Source of the DNA: Pedobacter alluvionis
Lineage (GTDB): Bacteria > Bacteroidota > Bacteroidia > Sphingobacteriales > Sphingobacteriaceae
Reading direction: 5' to 3'
NCBI RefSeq assembly: GCF_003664035.1
Contig: NZ_RCCK01000012.1
Coordinates: 372,001-436,000 of the forward strand
DNA length: 64,000 bases
Shown here: one piece after another, positions 8,812 to 17,299 of the stretch
How positions within the stretch are numbered: the first letter of the stretch is position 1
How the letters are laid out: every line of letters starts with the position of its first letter
Notes under the pieces: model-generated
What the model was told of the DNA's origin: nothing
What the model saw: the letters and a program-made list of their open reading frames with translations, nothing else
Database searches by the model: none
Position numbers and translations under genes: made by a program

Positions 8812-9399
8812 ATGTACTGGTACGAAGAAGAAGTTAAACAATTGGAAAGGGCGCATCGTTTGGATCGGGAGCATCCAGGGGTTGTTTTTTATGGCAGCTC
8901 ATCTATTCGGTTATGGAACAGCCTCGAAGATGATTTTGATTACATAAAAGTAACTAATTTAGGCTTTGGCGGCTCTACATTAGCAGCATGTGTATGGTTT
9001 TTTGAGCGAATTATGATAGACTACAGGCCGAAGGCACTTGTGGTATATGCAGGCGATAATGACCTTGGTGATGGAAGAAACCCTGAGGAGATATTTATCT
9101 TTTTCCAGCAGTTAATGGTTAAAGTGAACCAGCGGTTTGGCATATTGCCCTGTTATTTTATTTCCTTAAAACCCAGCCTTACCCGTTGGCAAATGGCCGA
9201 TCAGTTTAGATACACCAATAACCTTATCGAAAGCGAAATTATTAAACTTAATAGCCATTGGAAATTTATTGATGTTTTTAAGAAAATGCTCAACAAAGAT
9301 GGCCTGCCAAACCCTGCACTTTACGATCATGACGGACTGCACCTTAGTGAAGAAGGTTATCGTTTATGGGCCCACACTATTAAAGAGAAATTAGGTTAA
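8812..9399 (+). CDS. SGNH/GDSL-family hydrolase
   Basis: Predicted esterase or lipase of the SGNH fold, 195 residues, no signal peptide. The four blocks are present. The nucleophile block is VVFYGSSSIRLW, with serine about 30 in the position of GDSL. The second block is GFGG, the third GDND (Asn about 83) and the last DGLHLSEEGY, with the Asp-His pair near 172-175. This branch lacks the classic GDS and has GSSS instead, as in many bacterial platelet-activating-factor acetylhydrolase-like proteins. A TATCTTTA box just upstream (about 8795) may be its promoter. It is followed 65 bases later by an alpha/beta-hydrolase gene on the same strand. The substrate cannot be inferred. Confidence 0.85.
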   Translation: MYWYEEEVKQLERAHRLDREHPGVVFYGSSSIRLWNSLEDDFDYIKVTNLGFGGSTLAACVWFFERIMIDYRPKALVVYAGDNDLGDGRNPEEIFIFFQQLMVKVNQRFGILPCYFISLKPSLTRWQMADQFRYTNNLIESEIIKLNSHWKFIDVFKKMLNKDGLPNPALYDHDGLHLSEEGYRLWAHTIKEKLG

Positions 9400-9464
9400 T
9401 CATTACGCTTAATTAATATTCTGATAACATTGATGCCTTAATTTTCCAATAAAGAATTAACGCG

Positions 9465-10193
9465 ATGAACAGGGAATATCATAAATGGTTCAGCCAGAAT
9501 CTTAAACGGGATATGGAGCTCCTTGTTTTCGGTCATGCCGGCAGGGCAGTTATCTTTTTCCCCACCCGTATGGCCAGGTTTTACGATTACGAAAACTGGG
9601 GAATTATAGCTTCTTTAAATACTCAGATAGAAAATGGTGAACTTCAGATTTTCTGTGTGGACAGTATAGATGGAGAAAGCTTTTATAACGATGAAGTATT
9701 TCCATCGGTACGGATAGACAGGCATTTACAATATGAAAAATATATTCTCGAAGAAGTATTATCGCTTATCTATCAGAAAAATGATGGCAATTACGTAGCA
9801 ACTGCTGGCTGTAGCATGGGCGCTTACCATGCCATAAACCTGGCTATGAAATACCCCTGGTTATTTAAAAAAGCAGTCGGTATAAGTGGAAGATATGACC
9901 TTACAGACAATATCGGAGATTTCAGAGACCTACTGAACGGGTTTCATGACGACAAGGTTTATTTTAATATGCCAGCACAGTATATTGCTAATCTTAACGA
10001 TGATAAATTACTATCTGCAGTTAGAGAGATGGAAATAATTCTGGCGGTAGGTGAAACTGATCCTTTTTTAAGCGGAAACCAGCATCTTAGCAGTTTGTTG
10101 TGGGAAAAAGGTATACCCAACCAATTTCATACCTGGGAAAGTAATGCACACCGACCCCACTATTGGCGAAAAATGGCGCCTATGTACATTTAA
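9465..10193 (+). CDS. Alpha/beta-hydrolase esterase (esterase D / EstA-like)
   Basis: A 242-residue cytoplasmic serine hydrolase of the putative-esterase family. The nucleophile elbow is GCSMG with Ser117, the acid is probably Asp199 in ETDPF, and the histidine lies in NAHRPHYW (His229 or His232). The region FFPTRMARFYDYENWG near the N-terminus fits the oxyanion-hole loop of this family, as seen in small S-formylglutathione-hydrolase-like proteins often annotated as esterase. It follows the SGNH hydrolase on the same strand and may share its transcript. Natural substrate unknown. Confidence 0.8.
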   Translation: MNREYHKWFSQNLKRDMELLVFGHAGRAVIFFPTRMARFYDYENWGIIASLNTQIENGELQIFCVDSIDGESFYNDEVFPSVRIDRHLQYEKYILEEVLSLIYQKNDGNYVATAGCSMGAYHAINLAMKYPWLFKKAVGISGRYDLTDNIGDFRDLLNGFHDDKVYFNMPAQYIANLNDDKLLSAVREMEIILAVGETDPFLSGNQHLSSLLWEKGIPNQFHTWESNAHRPHYWRKMAPMYI

Positions 10194-10215
10194 ATTATTA
10201 CATAAGCGCCGCATC

Positions 10216-10755
10216 TTATTTCACTGCTAAATTAAAATATTGTTTAATGTGGAGGGTATCTACAGGTTTTTTAGATTTCTCGACAGCTAGAACAATATGA
10301 GCATCAAGCAGCCATTTTTCTGCTGATGTATTAATGTTAGCTACTTTAATTCCTTTAACAGTACCTGCAATTGGAGTTAAGTTAATATAATCACATGAAG
10401 CACAAGAAAACAGATGTTTTACTTTTCCGGCCAGGATATCAGCATCAGTTAATAAAAATTTATCATCCTGCATAGGTGCTTGAATATATACCCGCGTGGT
10501 GCTGAAGTTATTACCTTTCGTAGCCAGAAAAATCCGGTATTGACCAGTTGTAAGTGCCGCCTGCTGATCGGCCATTGCTGCATAGTTAACATACTCATAC
10601 AAGCAGTTTCCTTCGGTACAAGTGGTTAAATTTTGTGCATCAATGGTAAAATCCATTGGATTATCGTTTTTCTTTTTGCAAGCGCTCAAAGTGCTTAATG
10701 CAATTAAAAAGGTGAAAGTTACTTTAAAGGCGTTCCTCATAATTTGATTTTTCAT
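10216..10755 (-). CDS. Hypothetical lipoprotein
   Basis: A 179-residue exported protein with a lipoprotein signal: a basic start, the hydrophobic run VTFTFLIALSTLSA, then a cysteine (lipobox LSAC) followed by KKKNDNP. The mature part has no family I recognise; it contains four further cysteines in CTEGNC and CASC, which could form disulfides outside the inner membrane. Convergent with the esterase gene, 22 bases from its stop. The start could also be the Met six codons in. Function unknown. Confidence 0.6.
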   Translation of the reverse strand: MKNQIMRNAFKVTFTFLIALSTLSACKKKNDNPMDFTIDAQNLTTCTEGNCLYEYVNYAAMADQQAALTTGQYRIFLATKGNNFSTTRVYIQAPMQDDKFLLTDADILAGKVKHLFSCASCDYINLTPIAGTVKGIKVANINTSAEKWLLDAHIVLAVEKSKKPVDTLHIKQYFNLAVK

Positions 10756-10950
10756 GAATACGGTACAAATTGAGGATACGCTACAACCCAGGCATTATTT
10801 TTTATTAAATAAATGCACAAGAAAGAATACTATTTAAATACGCTTGGTAATCTTGCTCAAAAAACTGAATATTCAAAAGACTTTATTTTAACATTGGTTG
10901 AACAAGAAAATATTAAGTTTGCACATAAACAGATTAAATCTACAAAACAT

Positions 10951-11733
10951 ATGAAACAAGGATTATTAATAGATATGGATGGGGTGATTTATAGCGGGGA
11001 AGAATTAATATTTGGCGCTGATAAATTCATTAAAAACTTAATTGATGAAGATATTCCTTTCGCATTTATGACCAACAACAGCCAGCGAACTGCTTTAGAG
11101 GTTGTGCGAAAACTAAAAGGACTTGGTATAAAAGTAGAAGAAAGCCATGTGTATACCAGTGCGATGGCTACTGGAAAATTCCTTTCAGATCAAAGTCCGA
11201 ACGGTACCGCTTATGTATTGGGAGAAGGTGGCTTATTAAGCAGTTTGCACGATCATGGCATTACTTTGGTTAATACCGATCCGGAATTTGTGGTATTGGG
11301 AGAAGGTAGAAACTTCACACTAGAAATGGTTCAGCGTGCAGTTGACATGATTCTTGCGGGGGCTAAATTTATCACCACCAACAGAGATCCATCACCAAAA
11401 AAACCAGGATGGAATAACCTGGGGATTGCTGCAACTACGGCTATGATTGAAGAAGCAACAGGTAGAAAAGCATTTGTTACAGGAAAACCAAGTCCGGTGA
11501 TGATGCGTTCAGCACGTAAATTCCTGGGATTAGAAACCAGTGAAACTACCGTTATTGGCGATACCATGGAAACTGATATACAGGGAGGTGTACAGATGGG
11601 TTATAAAACCATTTTAGTGCTCTCGGGCATATCAAGTAAGGATACCTTAGGACATTATGCTTTTAAACCAGATATGATTGCAAGCTCTGTTGATGAAATA
11701 AAGTTTCCATTAACCTGGTGGGAAGGTAAGTAG
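10951..11733 (+). CDS. HAD-IIA phosphatase, NagD-like
   Basis: Cytoplasmic haloacid-dehalogenase phosphatase of about 260 residues, NagD/pNPPase subfamily. Motif I is LIDMDGVIY (nucleophile and acid Asp), motif II TNNSQRT, motif III lysine in GKPSPVM, and motif IV GDTMETDIQGG. The C2A-type cap lies between motifs II and III. I place the start at the ATG at 10951 (MKQGLLIDMDG). The 46 codons upstream are open but contain no known domain, and NagD proteins begin directly at motif I. Members dephosphorylate nucleotides or sugar phosphates; the specific substrate is unknown. Confidence 0.85.
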   Translation: MKQGLLIDMDGVIYSGEELIFGADKFIKNLIDEDIPFAFMTNNSQRTALEVVRKLKGLGIKVEESHVYTSAMATGKFLSDQSPNGTAYVLGEGGLLSSLHDHGITLVNTDPEFVVLGEGRNFTLEMVQRAVDMILAGAKFITTNRDPSPKKPGWNNLGIAATTAMIEEATGRKAFVTGKPSPVMMRSARKFLGLETSETTVIGDTMETDIQGGVQMGYKTILVLSGISSKDTLGHYAFKPDMIASSVDEIKFPLTWWEGK

Positions 11734-12006
11734 TTTGCGTTTGAAGTAGCCTCGGGGTATCGTCATTGACGAGCCTTTCTATTATGTAAATGGTGGTAGT
11801 CGAAAGACCTGCTATACCCTTAGGTGTTTCGACAAGTTCAACATGACAGCGTTTAAAGTAAAATCGCCATTAAAATACAATCTCCTCAAAACCGGATAGG
11901 TGACCAACACCAGTGACCAGCTAACAAGTAAACTAATTACTAGTGAAGAATCAATGCACTTTCAGGAACCATCTTCTATTTATTCCCTTAAAGCAACCGA
12001 GCTACT
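11734..12006. other. Spacer with dispersed repeat fragments
   Basis: Contains a GTCATTGACGAGCC fragment near 11764 and GTTTCGACAAGTTCAACATGACAG near 11828, both typical of the degenerate palindromic spacers seen elsewhere in the window, and short AGTGACCA-type runs. No gene is seen. Confidence 0.5.
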
Positions 12007-12276
12007 TTATTTACTAATATGTAAATAACCGCCCTCAATTGAGGTATTCGGTTTAAAAAAGCTCAATCGATAATCAGTTGAACATACAGTAGGTTTATGA
12101 TCAAAGTTAGAAGGTGCACCATCACGATTGATCAACGTAAATGAAACTGAGTCATTTACAACCTGTTCATGTACTGGCACATCAGGATTTTTTTTGTCAG
12201 TAAATTTATTCGCTTTGGTTAAAAGCCCAATTGCTGGAATAACCATTAATAGCGCTACGCAAGAAATCAGTCTCAT
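12007..12276 (-). CDS. Small exported hypothetical protein (89 aa)
   Basis: Begins at an ATG at 12276 with MRLISCVALLMVIPAIGLL, a signal-peptide or anchor-like hydrophobic stretch, followed by a hydrophilic tail. The frame is open further upstream to 12453, but that part overlaps the stop end of the alpha-galactosidase gene and looks non-coding. No family recognised. It lies about 160 bases downstream of the GH36 gene on the same strand. Confidence 0.4.
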   Translation of the reverse strand: MRLISCVALLMVIPAIGLLTKANKFTDKKNPDVPVHEQVVNDSVSFTLINRDGAPSNFDHKPTVCSTDYRLSFFKPNTSIEGGYLHISK

Positions 12277-12436
12277 ATCATTGTGCTTAAATCTTCTTAT
12301 TATTTGGTTCGCCTTGTTAAACAAATATGAACCGTTGTTATTAGTAAGATGATTAGCCAGTATTATGAAATTGTTAAAGTTACAGTGCAGTTTTAATTCC
12401 ATATTAAGTGTAACCGACTTAAAGAAATAAGTTAAT

Positions 12437-14659
12437 TTATTTAACCTCCTCAAACTTCAGCACTACACTTGTTCTATTGGTATTTAAAACCGGGTTGAAA
12501 CCCACCGTCATTAAAAAATCTCCTGTATAGGTTTTGTTGCCATCAATCGGCGATTTTGTACCAGGAAACAAGTTAATCTCCCTGATCTGGTATTTCTTTG
12601 CTGCATCCAACCCATTCAATTTAACCGGATATTTACTGCCTTCGCCATAACGGTAATTTACCAGGTAGTTAAAAATTACACCTTCCGTTCTCTGATCGTT
12701 TACATACAACATCGAAGCTACACTACCGCTGCACGGATCGGCCAAACGATATTGTTCACCCTGCCAGATAATGCCTTTCACATCATTATAGTTTTTAATG
12801 GCTTCCTGACAAAACTGAAGTTCCTTTTCAGGCAGTTTACTTACCACAATATCAAAACCCAATTTACCCATCATGGCAACATCGGTACGGAACTTTATGG
12901 ACTGTTTTCCCCAATCGGTTACATGGTTGGAGCTGCTGATCGCAGGGTAAAAATAAGAGTATTCCCATTGCATAAATATACGTTCTAACGGATCAGTATT
13001 ATCACTTGGCCAAAACTCTGTAAAATACTGTAAAGCAGCATAGTCTACCCTTCCACCTCCACCAGAGCATAACATCATCGGTACAGTTGGATATTTTGCA
13101 CGGATTCTTTGCAGTACACTATACAATCCCTTTACGTAATCAATGTAAAAGTGCGATTGATTTTTTAAATGTGCAGAGTATGCATTGTAAATTACCGCAT
13201 TACAATCCCATTTAATATAGGCCAGTTTCGGATTTTTAGTAAACAGACCATCTACAACACCGAAAACAAAGTCCTGTACTTTCGGATTACTCAGGTCTAA
13301 TTCTAATTGGTTTCTAAAATAGTATTCAGGTCTGTTTGGTTGTTTTACCACCCAATCCGGATGTTTTTCGTAAAGTTCACTTTTAGGACTCACCATTTCA
13401 GGTTCAATCCAGATCCCGAACCGTGTTCCAACATTATCGGCTTCTTTTACCAATGAGGCGATACCATTTGGCAGTTTCTTTTTATTTTCTTGCCAGTCGC
13501 CCAAAGCCGCATGATCATCGTTACGCGGATATTTATTCCCGAACCAGCCATCATCAAGCAAAAAGAAATCGACGCCCAGTTTTTTGGTATCTTTTAACAA
13601 CTCGGCCAGTTTTTGTTCGTTAAAATCGAAATAAGTGGCCTCCCAATTGTTCAAAAGTGTTAAGCGGCTGCCTTTACCATCTAATATTTTATAGTTGCGT
13701 GCCCAATTCTGCAATTTTCTGCTTGCATCGCCTTTCCCCTGGTTAGAAAAAGTATACAAAAACGCCGGGGTTGCAAAAACTTCGCCCGGTTTTAAGCTGT
13801 ACGGAGAAGCATAATTATTCATCCCTGCAATAATGCGCAGGTTATTCTGATAATCGAGTTCCAGATCAATCTTAAAATTACCGCTCCACTCCAAAGCGCC
13901 GTATAAAACATTGCCTGCATGCTCTTCTGCAGGTTTATCCATCGAAATCATGAAAACCGAAGACTGAAAAAGGTTGGCTCTAGTGCCCAATTTGCTATCC
14001 AAAGTTTTAATCCCATGGGTAATTTCACTTTGTTCAGGCTGCATTTCCTTTGCCCAATCGCCGTGGTATTGGTTCAGCCAAAAATGTGGCGATTTTAAAT
14101 GCAGGTTGGCCGAAGCATATTTATGCAATACCACATTACCTTTTTCGCTGTGTTTAATTTCTGTCCATTGCTCTATTACATCCTGCTTGTAAAAAGATTT
14201 ATAAAACAGCGTTACTTCGAAATTGTACACCGGATCTTTTAACCTGATCTTTAATAAACTTACATTATCATTAATTGCGGTAACGGTATGATCTTCATAC
14301 TTCAGATCGAGCGAATTATTGCCATCGGCATGGGTAACACTAATGGCAGGCTCTACCAGATTTCTAGTTCCAGATGGCGTATAAGCCGAATTTAACTGTC
14401 CGGTATAATCTTCTGTTTGCTTATACTGATCATTAACCTGGGCATATTCCTGTCTATTGCTAAGTTTTTTTCCAAAAAAAATGGTATTCACATCTTTTTT
14501 TGCATCGGCCTGTAAAACCAGTGCATTATGGGCCGTTTCGATAGGTATAATGGTCTGCGCTTTGCTATTAGCCATGGCAAAAAGAGAAATGGCCATTGCC
14601 AATGCGCCCAGCCTGAAGTATCCTTTAGTTTGATGTGATCTGTTCATTTGTGTCTTCAA
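12437..14659 (-). CDS. Alpha-galactosidase, glycoside hydrolase family 36
   Basis: Exported 740-residue retaining alpha-galactosidase, with a signal peptide (LGALAMAISLFAMANSKAQ, about 17-35). It has an N-terminal beta-supersandwich, a TIM barrel from about 330 and a C-terminal beta-domain. The barrel shows DFFLLDDGWFG, RFGIWIEPEMVSP, then the nucleophile in YIKWDCN (Asp about 484). The acid/base follows in FWPSDNTDPLERI (Asp about 556). These match family 36 closely. It should release galactose from raffinose-type oligosaccharides or galactomannan side chains in the periplasm. Immediately upstream on the same strand lie fragments of a broken GH95 fucosidase gene, so this looks like the surviving member of a former glycan-degradation cluster. 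Confidence 0.92.
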   Translation of the reverse strand: MKTQMNRSHQTKGYFRLGALAMAISLFAMANSKAQTIIPIETAHNALVLQADAKKDVNTIFFGKKLSNRQEYAQVNDQYKQTEDYTGQLNSAYTPSGTRNLVEPAISVTHADGNNSLDLKYEDHTVTAINDNVSLLKIRLKDPVYNFEVTLFYKSFYKQDVIEQWTEIKHSEKGNVVLHKYASANLHLKSPHFWLNQYHGDWAKEMQPEQSEITHGIKTLDSKLGTRANLFQSSVFMISMDKPAEEHAGNVLYGALEWSGNFKIDLELDYQNNLRIIAGMNNYASPYSLKPGEVFATPAFLYTFSNQGKGDASRKLQNWARNYKILDGKGSRLTLLNNWEATYFDFNEQKLAELLKDTKKLGVDFFLLDDGWFGNKYPRNDDHAALGDWQENKKKLPNGIASLVKEADNVGTRFGIWIEPEMVSPKSELYEKHPDWVVKQPNRPEYYFRNQLELDLSNPKVQDFVFGVVDGLFTKNPKLAYIKWDCNAVIYNAYSAHLKNQSHFYIDYVKGLYSVLQRIRAKYPTVPMMLCSGGGGRVDYAALQYFTEFWPSDNTDPLERIFMQWEYSYFYPAISSSNHVTDWGKQSIKFRTDVAMMGKLGFDIVVSKLPEKELQFCQEAIKNYNDVKGIIWQGEQYRLADPCSGSVASMLYVNDQRTEGVIFNYLVNYRYGEGSKYPVKLNGLDAAKKYQIREINLFPGTKSPIDGNKTYTGDFLMTVGFNPVLNTNRTSVVLKFEEVK

Positions 14660-14733
14660 TAATGTTTATCGGTATAGAGTTGATTAATTTATGGTTTGAG
14701 CGTAATTGCTTAGCTTCCCATTTATTTTAGCAT

Positions 14734-15200
14734 TCACTGCTGCGTTATTGCAGAAGTGATTTTGCAGGAGATATTTTTACCCTCTTTCCAGTTCATATCA
14801 ACCGTAAAATCACCTCTTGCTTTGAGTTCTTTTATTTCACCAAAGGCTTTCCATGCATCTGAAATTGCAGACTAAACCATAGTGACTCTGGATCAGCATT
14901 TCGGCAATGGCCACAGCGGCACTAAAGTTACCATCAATCTGGAAGGGTAGTGCGGCCAATAACATATTTGGATAAATACCACACTTCCAGACTGATATCG
15001 GTACCTAAAGTAAGTCTTAAAATCTCCTTAAAAAGTTTAAATACCCGATTCTCATCTTGTAACCATGCCTAAAATAACGGTTTATAATCAATCTACCAAC
15101 TTGGCGCATCATCTTCGCTAACTTCGGGTGTTCTTTTGGCGGATTCGGCTTACCTATTTGATCCTGATCTGAATATGCGGAGTCGGTTCATCTCTGTTGC
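14734..15200 (-). pseudogene. Decayed GH95 alpha-L-fucosidase, C-terminal fragments
   Basis: Reading the minus strand in shifting frames gives recognisable family-95 pieces in the right order. First comes AESAKRTPEV and an AWLQDENRVFKLFKEILRL stretch, the usual FWARLxDGNRAYKLFKEIL region, with in-frame stops. Then comes [21 protein letters not shown], the hallmark FQIDGNFGxTAGIAEMLLQS. Last is ELKARGDFTVDMNWKEGK, near the usual LRARGGFxVDxxWKDG, ending at a TGA at 14734. Several stops and at least two frame changes rule out a working product, and the first 500 or so residues are absent. It sits directly upstream of the GH36 gene in the same orientation. Confidence 0.75.
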
Positions 15201-15447
15201 CCAAGTTTCTGGCCGCTATCAAGATTGATTTATATTTATCAGTTGGTTTTTAATCAACCACGCTTATGCATAATTTGCCACGAGGCACAGATAAACATAA
15301 TCGCTATTCTCTGTTGTTTACGTGCTTTTGTTACAAAAAACAACACTTTTATTTCATCGTCAATTAAGTGGATTTGTAACAACAGTTATTTAGAATCGTC
15401 TAAAACTTTTAACGAACTCAAAATGTTTAACTAAAAAAGAAAAGAAC

Positions 15448-15648
15448 ATGGGAATTTTAAAAACAGCAATTATTGGCGCTGCAGTATATGCAGGTGTGAA
15501 ATATATCACGAAGAAAGATCCAATTACCGGACAATCTATCGTTGACGAATTATTGGATCGTGCACCACAATGGGCAGATAAAGCAAAGGGTTACACAGAA
15601 GATCTGAAAACAAGGGTAAGTAATGCCGCAGAAGATTTATCCAGATGA
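15448..15648 (+). CDS. Small YtxH-like protein (66 aa)
   Basis: A short protein with one hydrophobic segment at the N-terminus (LKTAIIGAAVYAGVKYI) and an amphipathic charged C-terminal helix (VDELLDRAPQWADKAKGYTEDLKTRVSNAAEDL). This layout matches YtxH-type small envelope/stress proteins, although the segment is short for the domain. A strong terminator follows 55 bases after the stop, supporting a real monocistronic transcript. Confidence 0.65.
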   Translation: MGILKTAIIGAAVYAGVKYITKKDPITGQSIVDELLDRAPQWADKAKGYTEDLKTRVSNAAEDLSR

Positions 15649-15702
15649 ATAGCTTGTAGAAATAAAGAGCCTGAAGAGGCTAAATATCTATTTCTCTGAT
15701 AA

Positions 15703-15735
15703 AAAAACGTTCCGATTTAAAACCGGGACGTTTTT
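15703..15735 (+). terminator. Rho-independent terminator
   Basis: AAAAACGTTCC (703-713 of this kilobase) pairs with GGGACGTTTTT (15725-15735) with one G-T wobble and an 11-base loop; the T-run is the 3' arm itself. It ends the small YtxH-like gene. Confidence 0.8.
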
Positions 15736-15751
15736 GGTTTATAGTTATAAT

Positions 15752-15818
15752 TTAACCACAGATAAAAAGGATGCAACACAGATATAATCCGTGTTTATCT
15801 GTGTGCATCTGTGGTTAA
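15752..15818. repeat. Long imperfect hairpin element
   Basis: TTAACCACAGAT (15752-15763) pairs with ATCTGTGGTTAA (15807-15818). An inner pair, ATGCAACACAGATA with TATCTGTGTGCAT, extends the stem with a one-base bulge, so most of the 67 bases fold on themselves. It sits in the spacer between a plus-strand terminator and the SusD stop codon and could also act as a terminator for the susCD transcript. Confidence 0.75.
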
Positions 15819-15851
15819 AAATTCTTAACTTAATAACATTGTATCAAGACA

Positions 15852-17288
15852 TTAAAAAGCATCAAACCAAAGTTTGGTGGTTAATAAATCAGCACCCTGA
15901 CTGCTTACCGCATTTTTATAATTCTGTCCGTTTAAAGATTGTTCTGTACCAGGATAGATAAAACGCACCGGAATTTTACCACTCAAAACGGTATTAACAG
16001 ATGCAGTTAATTGCGGATAATCTAATCTTCTCTGCTCGGCCCAGGCTTCCAATCCTTGACCAAACAAAGCAATCCATTTTTGCTCACCAATTGATTTTTT
16101 ATAATTACCAGCATCATATTGTACTGAAGCCTGATTAATATAATCATCAACAGCACTTCCACCGATACTGTATTGATCAAATGATGCCCTGATGGCCTGT
16201 TTATACAGATCAGCTGCATTTTCTGTAGTAAAGCCTCTTGCGGCGGCTTCAGCCCTATCAAAAAGCAATTCGGCATAGCTAAAAATCACAGCAGGTGCTT
16301 TTGGTGCTAAAAAATAAGTTCCTGGTCTTGAGGAATTTGCCAAACCTATTGCACTGGCTTCTGAATTTGTTGAGCCGTTCGGAATACCTACGTACGTTTG
16401 AGGTGTTGCATTATCAGTTTTGCTTGCATAAATTGGTAGTCTTGGATCATTTAGCGCAAAAAGTTTATCTACGATGGTTTTACTGATCCGGTAATCATTC
16501 CTGGTTTCGAATGATGCTGCTACAGGATTTTGCTGTGGCGAATCACTGTAGAAAAGTTGTGCATTCTCCGATTTGCTATTAATATAAGTGCCACCTTCAG
16601 CAAGTATTTCATCAATTACCTGCTTAGATTTAGCTGGCTCTTTATCCGCAATGCGTAAAGCGATACGAAGACGTAAAGAATTGGCAAACTTTTTCCATAA
16701 AGCAATATTGCCGCTATAAATCACATCTCCGCTTATAACTTTTCCTGAAGCAGGATCCAAAGCTGCCTGAGCAGTTTTTAAATCGTTAAGAATACCATAA
16801 TAAACATCCTTTTGTTTATCGTAAACTGGCGTAACAAACTGTTTAATTTTTCCAGCTTGTGAATATGGTATATCCCCATAAGCGTCGGTAAGTAACAAAA
16901 ATACCCACGACCTTAATACAAGTGCAACTCCTCTATAGTTTGGATTGCCTTGTGCATCGCCCAATTCGATAATTTTATTAAAGCCAGCAATACTTTGTGC
17001 GTAGCCAGTAGACCATAAAGAGGTAAAGCTACTGTTCGAAAAGATAAAACGATCTTCTTCGGTATACTGAACCTTAGCCCAATGTTGTGCAAAAAGCAAG
17101 CTCGAGTTCATATTATTGGTTCCCCCCCAATACGTATCGGCTGTAGTTTTAGTAGTGCCCGTAAGTAAATAATCGGGTTGTGGAATTTCTGGAGCATTCG
17201 GATTAATATTCACCTCATCCAGCTCTTTATTACAAGATGAAAATGCAATTGCCAGAATGGCCAGTATATATAGTTTTTTATTTTTCAT
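15852..17288 (-). CDS. SusD/RagB-family outer-membrane lipoprotein
   Basis: Surface lipoprotein that caps a SusC barrel and binds the nutrient. The lipoprotein signal is clear: MKNKKLYILAILAIAFSS then Cys, followed by NKELDEVNINPN. The mature part (478 residues in all) has the tetratricopeptide-like helices of the SusD-like 2 branch, with YTEEDRF, YGDIPYSQA and the C-terminal QKWIALFGQGLEAWAEQRR. It begins 11 bases after the SusC stop and is the last gene of a two-gene operon. This branch is not restricted to glycans. Because the operon is led by a SAM riboswitch, its ligand may be methionine, a methionine peptide or another sulfur compound (inference). Confidence 0.92.
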   Translation of the reverse strand: MKNKKLYILAILAIAFSSCNKELDEVNINPNAPEIPQPDYLLTGTTKTTADTYWGGTNNMNSSLLFAQHWAKVQYTEEDRFIFSNSSFTSLWSTGYAQSIAGFNKIIELGDAQGNPNYRGVALVLRSWVFLLLTDAYGDIPYSQAGKIKQFVTPVYDKQKDVYYGILNDLKTAQAALDPASGKVISGDVIYSGNIALWKKFANSLRLRIALRIADKEPAKSKQVIDEILAEGGTYINSKSENAQLFYSDSPQQNPVAASFETRNDYRISKTIVDKLFALNDPRLPIYASKTDNATPQTYVGIPNGSTNSEASAIGLANSSRPGTYFLAPKAPAVIFSYAELLFDRAEAAARGFTTENAADLYKQAIRASFDQYSIGGSAVDDYINQASVQYDAGNYKKSIGEQKWIALFGQGLEAWAEQRRLDYPQLTASVNTVLSGKIPVRFIYPGTEQSLNGQNYKNAVSSQGADLLTTKLWFDAF

Positions 17289-17299
17289 GATGGGAATAC

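Noticed and set aside
15225..15434. 69-codon plus-strand frame upstream of the YtxH-like gene
   Set aside because: Cysteine- and isoleucine-rich chance frame in AT-rich leader DNA without family features.
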